Assembly (NCBI RefSeq): GCF_001705435.1
Contig: NZ_MDEN01000069.1
Span: 310,001-374,000 of the forward strand
Direction of reading: 5' to 3'
DNA: 64,000 nt
Source: Pseudomonas graminis
GTDB taxonomy: Bacteria; Pseudomonadota; Gammaproteobacteria; Pseudomonadales; Pseudomonadaceae
The position numbers and the translations under genes were made by a program. Shown here in pieces: positions 60,895 to 64,000 of this stretch. The notes below the pieces were generated by a model. It searched no databases. It was not told the DNA's origin and saw nothing but the letters and a program-made list of their open reading frames with translations. How positions within the stretch are numbered: the first letter of the stretch is position 1; the number at the start of each line of letters is the position of its first letter.

Positions 60895-62217
60895 TCAGTC
60901 AGTCTCGATCCGCGAATGCTTGCGGGTGTCTTTCATGAACACATACACCAGCAGCGACACTGCGATGCAGGCGGTGACGTACCAGTAGTAGCCGGTTTCC
61001 ATGCCAATGCTCTTGAACCACAGCGCGATGTATTCGGCTGTGCCGCCGAAGATCGACACCGTCAGTGCGTACGGCAGGCCGACGCCCAGGGCGCGGATTT
61101 CGGTCGGGAACAGTTCGGCTTTCACCACGGCGTTGATCGACGTATAGCCGCTGACGATGATCAGCGCGGCCATGATCAGGAAGAACGCGCCCCACCAGCT
61201 CTGGATGGTGTGCAGGGTGGTGAGGATCGGCACGGTACACAAGGTGCCCAGCACGCCAAAGGCAATCAGGATCGGGCGACGGCCAATCTTGTCAGACAGC
61301 GCGCCGATCACCGGTTGCAACAGCATGAACAGGAACAGCGTAGCGGCGGAAATCGTCGTCGAATCGGTGATGCTCATGCCCACCGTGTTCACCAGGTACT
61401 TCTGCATGTAGGTGGTGTAGGTGTAGAACGCCAGCGTGCCGCCCATGGTCAGGCCGACGACGGTCATCAGCTCCTTGGGATGGCGCATCAGGGTGCGCAT
61501 GAGGCTTTCTTTGGGTTTGTCCTTCTTGCGGTTGAACGACTCGGTTTCTTCCATCCCGCGACGCAGGAACAGCGCCACCACCGCGCACAATGCACCAATG
61601 GCGAACGGGATGCGCCAGCCCCATGCGTGCAGCTGTTCAGTGGTCAGCGTCTGTTGCAGCACAATCAGCACCGCCAGCGCGATGAGCTGGCCGGAGATCA
61701 GCGTCACGTACTGGAAGCTGGAGAAAAAGCCCCGGCGTTCTTTGGTCGCCATCTCGCTGAGATACGTCGCCGAGGTGCCGTACTCGCCACCTACCGACAG
61801 GCCCTGTAGCAGGCGGGCGAACACCAGCATGATCGGGGCGCCAACGCCGATGGTTTCATAGCCAGGGGTGAGGGCGATGATCAGCGAACCGAAACACATC
61901 AGCAGCACCGACGCCATCAGCGCGGCCTTGCGGCCTTTGCGGTCTGCGTAGAGGCCCATGAGCCAGCCGCCGATGGGGCGCATCAGGAAGCCCACGGCAA
62001 AGATCGCGGCGGTATTGAGCAATTGGGCGGTGGTGTCGCCCTTGGGGAAGAAGACTTTGGCGAAGTAGAGGGAGAAGGCGGCGTAGACGTACCAGTCGTA
62101 CCACTCGACCATGTTGCCGACCGAACCGCTGAAAATGGATTTCAGGCGACTTCCGGTGGTTTTTTCGGCGGCTGGCGTGGCAGCCGTTCCGTGGGAGGCA
62201 GAATTGGGGATGGCCAT
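60895..62217 (-). CDS. kgtP: MHS-family alpha-ketoglutarate permease-like transporter
   Basis: 440-residue MFS symporter with 12 helices. Family motifs: GNMVEWYDWYVYAAFSLYF, GLYADRKGRKAALM, LSVGGEYGTSATYLSE. Probably imports alpha-ketoglutarate or a related dicarboxylate. AGGAAATCCC precedes the ATG. Upstream on the same strand lie a sigma-54 promoter, two inverted repeats and a MifR/DctD-type activator gene; in P. aeruginosa the MifS-MifR pair is known to drive alpha-ketoglutarate uptake with RpoN. That context supports the substrate call. Confidence 0.82.
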   Translation of the reverse strand: MAIPNSASHGTAATPAAEKTTGSRLKSIFSGSVGNMVEWYDWYVYAAFSLYFAKVFFPKGDTTAQLLNTAAIFAVGFLMRPIGGWLMGLYADRKGRKAALMASVLLMCFGSLIIALTPGYETIGVGAPIMLVFARLLQGLSVGGEYGTSATYLSEMATKERRGFFSSFQYVTLISGQLIALAVLIVLQQTLTTEQLHAWGWRIPFAIGALCAVVALFLRRGMEETESFNRKKDKPKESLMRTLMRHPKELMTVVGLTMGGTLAFYTYTTYMQKYLVNTVGMSITDSTTISAATLFLFMLLQPVIGALSDKIGRRPILIAFGVLGTLCTVPILTTLHTIQSWWGAFFLIMAALIIVSGYTSINAVVKAELFPTEIRALGVGLPYALTVSIFGGTAEYIALWFKSIGMETGYYWYVTACIAVSLLVYVFMKDTRKHSRIETD

Positions 62218-62279
62218 GGGATTTCCTGCAAGTCATTGTTGTTAGAAGGAACGCATCGAGGCGGTCTGACGACAGTGAT

Positions 62280-62295
62280 AGCAGGAGCTGTGCCA
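62280..62295 (-). promoter_or_regulatory. Sigma-54 promoter of the kgtP-like gene
   Basis: On the minus strand TGGCACAGCTCCTGCT matches the -24/-12 consensus (TGGCAC-N5-TTGCW with the invariant GG and GC correctly spaced), about 60 bases before the ATG. Confidence 0.82.
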
Positions 62296-62339
62296 ACGGC
62301 TGAAAGGCCCGGAGTAGAGGGGTTGTCGCGGTCAGGGTA

Positions 62340-62386
62340 AGCGGAAATCCGCTTGATGTCTGAAACCCATGAGCGAAAATCCGCTC
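62340..62386. promoter_or_regulatory. Two activator sites (UAS) for the sigma-54 regulator
   Basis: AGCGGA-AA-TCCGCT at 62340-62353 is a perfect dyad; AGCGAA-AA-TCCGCT at 62372-62385 is a near copy. Their centres are 32 bases apart (three helical turns) and 50-100 bases upstream of the sigma-54 promoter, the usual enhancer layout. Confidence 0.78.
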
Positions 62387-62412
62387 ATTCCCCGATCTGA
62401 CAGGATCGAAGT

Positions 62413-62551
62413 CTCTTCCCGGCTGAAGCCGGTACCACGGAATCGCCGCGTGCGCTTGGTGGGACTGGCTTTAGCCGGGAAAGCGTCGGAAGTCACACCG
62501 CAGAAGTGATGGTGTACTCAAGAGCCTCTTCCTGGCTGAAGCCGGTCCTAC
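62413..62551. repeat. REP palindromes
   Basis: TTCCCGGCTGAAGCCGGTAC (62416-62435) and GTGGGACTGGCTTTAGCCGG (62460-62479) form an inverted pair, and CTTCCTGGCTGAAGCCGGTC (62528-62547) is a third copy. Same family as the cluster at 4887-5138. Confidence 0.85.
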
Positions 62552-62562
62552 TGACACTGCGA

Positions 62563-63909
62563 TCATCCTGTAGGACTGTCTCCCGCTAGAAAGTCCTCGC
62601 GCACCAACCCGTGTCGCTGCATTTTTTCATTCAGCGTACGGCGGGGCAGTTGCAGTTCGTGCATGACCGCTTTGATGTCGCCCCTATGCCGTCGCAACGC
62701 CGAGCGAATGCAGTGCGCTTCGAACGCTTCCTGCTGCACCACCAGCGATTGCCCCATCGGGTTCTCTTGCGCAGCGGGACCGTCCAGCCCCAGCACCTGG
62801 CGCTCGGCCGCGTTCGCCAGCTCGCGCACGTTTCCTGGCCAGTCGTGGCTGAGCAGATGGCTCAGTTGTTCCGCGCTCAATACCGGCGCGTCGCGGCCGA
62901 GGCGCTCCGCCGCATTCCGCGAGAAATGGCTGAACAGCATCGGGATGTCTTCTCGCCGCTCGCGCAAGGGCGGCAGGCGCAATTCCGCGATGTTCAGCCG
63001 ATAGGCCAGGTCTTCGCGGAAACGCCCGGCCCTGGCTTCGTCCAGCAGATCGGGCTTGGTCGCGGCAATGATGCGCACATCAATGTCGATGCTCTGGTTC
63101 GAACCCAGTCGCTCGATCCGCCGCTCCTGGATCACCCGCAGCAGCTTGACCTGCTGCGCCAGCGGCATGCTTTCGATTTCGTCGAGGAAGACCGTGCCGC
63201 CGTGGGCGTACTCCAGTTTGCCGATCCGCTTGCCCTGGGCGCCGGTGAACGCGCCGCTTTCGTGGCCGAACAGCTCGGCTTCGAACAACTGCTCCGGGAT
63301 CGCCGCGCAGTTGACCGCAACGAACGGCTTGTCTGCCCGCGGACCGAAGTCATGGAGGCAACGCGCGACCATTTCCTTGCCACTGCCGGTCTCGCCGCGA
63401 ATCAGCACATTAACCGGCAGTTGCGAGAGGTCCAGGACCTGCCGCCGCACTGTCTGCATCGTCGGCGACATCCCCAGCAGCGTGGCATCGAGCCGCGAGC
63501 GGTTATCCGCCCGTTCATGCAGCGCGCGGTTTTCCAGCACCAGCGCGCGTTTCTCCAGTGCCCGCCGCAGGCTTCCGAGCAGGGTTTCAGGGGTGAACGG
63601 CTTTTCGAGAAAGTCATAGGCGCCGTCGCGCATGGCGTCCACGGCCATGGGCACGTCACCGTGGCCAGTCAGCAAGATCACCGGCAAATCGCGGTCCCGC
63701 CGTTGCAACTCGGCCAGCAACTGCAAACCATCCATGCCGGGCATGCGCACATCGCTGAGGATCACGCCGGGAAAGTGCTCGGGCACTTGCGCCAGGCATT
63801 CCTCGGCACGGCTGAACAGGCGCACCTCGAAACCGGACAGCGAGAGCCATTGCTCCACCGCTTCCCGGATGGGCGCTTCGTCGTCCACCACGATTACCGA
63901 GTTCAGCAT
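62563..63909 (-). CDS. mifR: Sigma-54-dependent response regulator, MifR/DctD type
   Basis: 448 residues in three domains. Receiver: acidic pair VVDDE, phospho-acceptor Asp53 in LSDVRMPG, Lys104 region EKPF. AAA+ domain: Walker A GETGSGKE (172-179), the sigma-54 contact loop GAFTGA (219-224) intact. C-terminal Fis-type helix-turn-helix (IKAVMHELQLPRRTLNEKMQRHG). Activates RpoN promoters when phosphorylated. It overlaps the sensor kinase by 7 bases and is followed by a sigma-54 promoter and the kgtP-like transporter, its likely target. Confidence 0.92.
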   Translation of the reverse strand: MLNSVIVVDDEAPIREAVEQWLSLSGFEVRLFSRAEECLAQVPEHFPGVILSDVRMPGMDGLQLLAELQRRDRDLPVILLTGHGDVPMAVDAMRDGAYDFLEKPFTPETLLGSLRRALEKRALVLENRALHERADNRSRLDATLLGMSPTMQTVRRQVLDLSQLPVNVLIRGETGSGKEMVARCLHDFGPRADKPFVAVNCAAIPEQLFEAELFGHESGAFTGAQGKRIGKLEYAHGGTVFLDEIESMPLAQQVKLLRVIQERRIERLGSNQSIDIDVRIIAATKPDLLDEARAGRFREDLAYRLNIAELRLPPLRERREDIPMLFSHFSRNAAERLGRDAPVLSAEQLSHLLSHDWPGNVRELANAAERQVLGLDGPAAQENPMGQSLVVQQEAFEAHCIRSALRRHRGDIKAVMHELQLPRRTLNEKMQRHGLVREDFLAGDSPTG

Positions 63910-64000
63910 GGGGCGTCGGCCTCCGGGGCCTGGGTCAAACAGAAGAAAAACCGCGCGCCGTTATTAATGTTTTCGGCGCTGAGCCGGCCGCCCAGTTCAT
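63903..64000 (-). CDS. mifS: Sensor histidine kinase, C-terminal end (cut by window edge)
   Basis: Only about 32 codons are inside the window. They read LGGRLSAENINNGARFFFCL, the G2-box end of a HATPase_c domain, and stop at 63903 inside the start of the response regulator gene. Cognate kinase of that regulator by position; the symbol follows the regulator call. Confidence 0.8.
   Translation of the reverse strand, partial: ELGGRLSAENINNGARFFFCLTQAPEADAPC

Overview
The window is a GC-rich, gene-dense stretch of a Pseudomonas chromosome. Evidence: an MvaT-type H-NS protein, the fumarase / GGDEF / ferredoxin reductase / pyruvate kinase order and the exonuclease I / mvaT / purU order that I recall from P. 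aeruginosa, a TtgR-like operator at an RND efflux operon, and Pseudomonas-type REP palindromes. It fits the P. syringae / P. fluorescens side of the genus, but the sequence alone does not fix the species. I see no rRNA, tRNA, CRISPR array, prophage or intact insertion sequence, so this is mostly core genome with a few accessory patches.

Layout. 1-5.1 kb: end of sodB, an ACT-domain gene plus argO divergent from argP, a sugar-nucleotide-type epimerase, a membrane coiled-coil protein, then a repeat and REP cluster. 5.1-13.1 kb: arsR-MFS-xenB operon, acpH, ornithine lipid genes olsBA, a serine hydrolase and a cardiolipin-synthase-like gene with a short leader ORF. 13.1-19.9 kb: class I fumarase, a membrane diguanylate cyclase overlapping a [2Fe-2S] flavin reductase, pyruvate kinase, a lipoprotein and a PilZ protein. 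19.9-26.9 kb: a tightly overlapping six-gene operon (RDD, SpoIIM, DUF4129, DUF4350, MoxR ATPase, DUF58). 27-37.1 kb: sbcB, mvaT, purU, a three-gene flippase / deacetylase / glycosyltransferase operon, a HerA-like ATPase and a Pit phosphate transporter.

37.1-44.2 kb: the lower beta-ketoadipate pathway (pcaR, then pcaI-pcaJ-pcaF-pcaT-pcaD) with recognisable PcaR-type operators but without pcaB and pcaC. 44.2-50.9 kb: an RND multidrug efflux operon with its divergent TetR repressor and operator. 51-59.3 kb: a double-Cache periplasmic protein, a DHA2 drug exporter, a LysR regulator divergent from an AruI-like thiamine-diphosphate decarboxylase, an AraC regulator, an ABM-type monooxygenase and a flavin reductase-like protein. 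59.4-60.7 kb: two paralogous secreted proteins made of 13-residue tandem repeats. 60.8-64 kb: an alpha-ketoglutarate permease-like gene with a sigma-54 promoter and two upstream inverted repeats, next to a sigma-54-dependent response regulator and the tail of its sensor kinase.

The most interesting items are the tandem-repeat protein pair, the uncharacterised six-gene MoxR membrane operon, the three-gene putative glycolipid operon, the trimmed pca operon with a possible small RNA divergent from pcaR, and the self-contained two-component / sigma-54 / transporter module at the right end.
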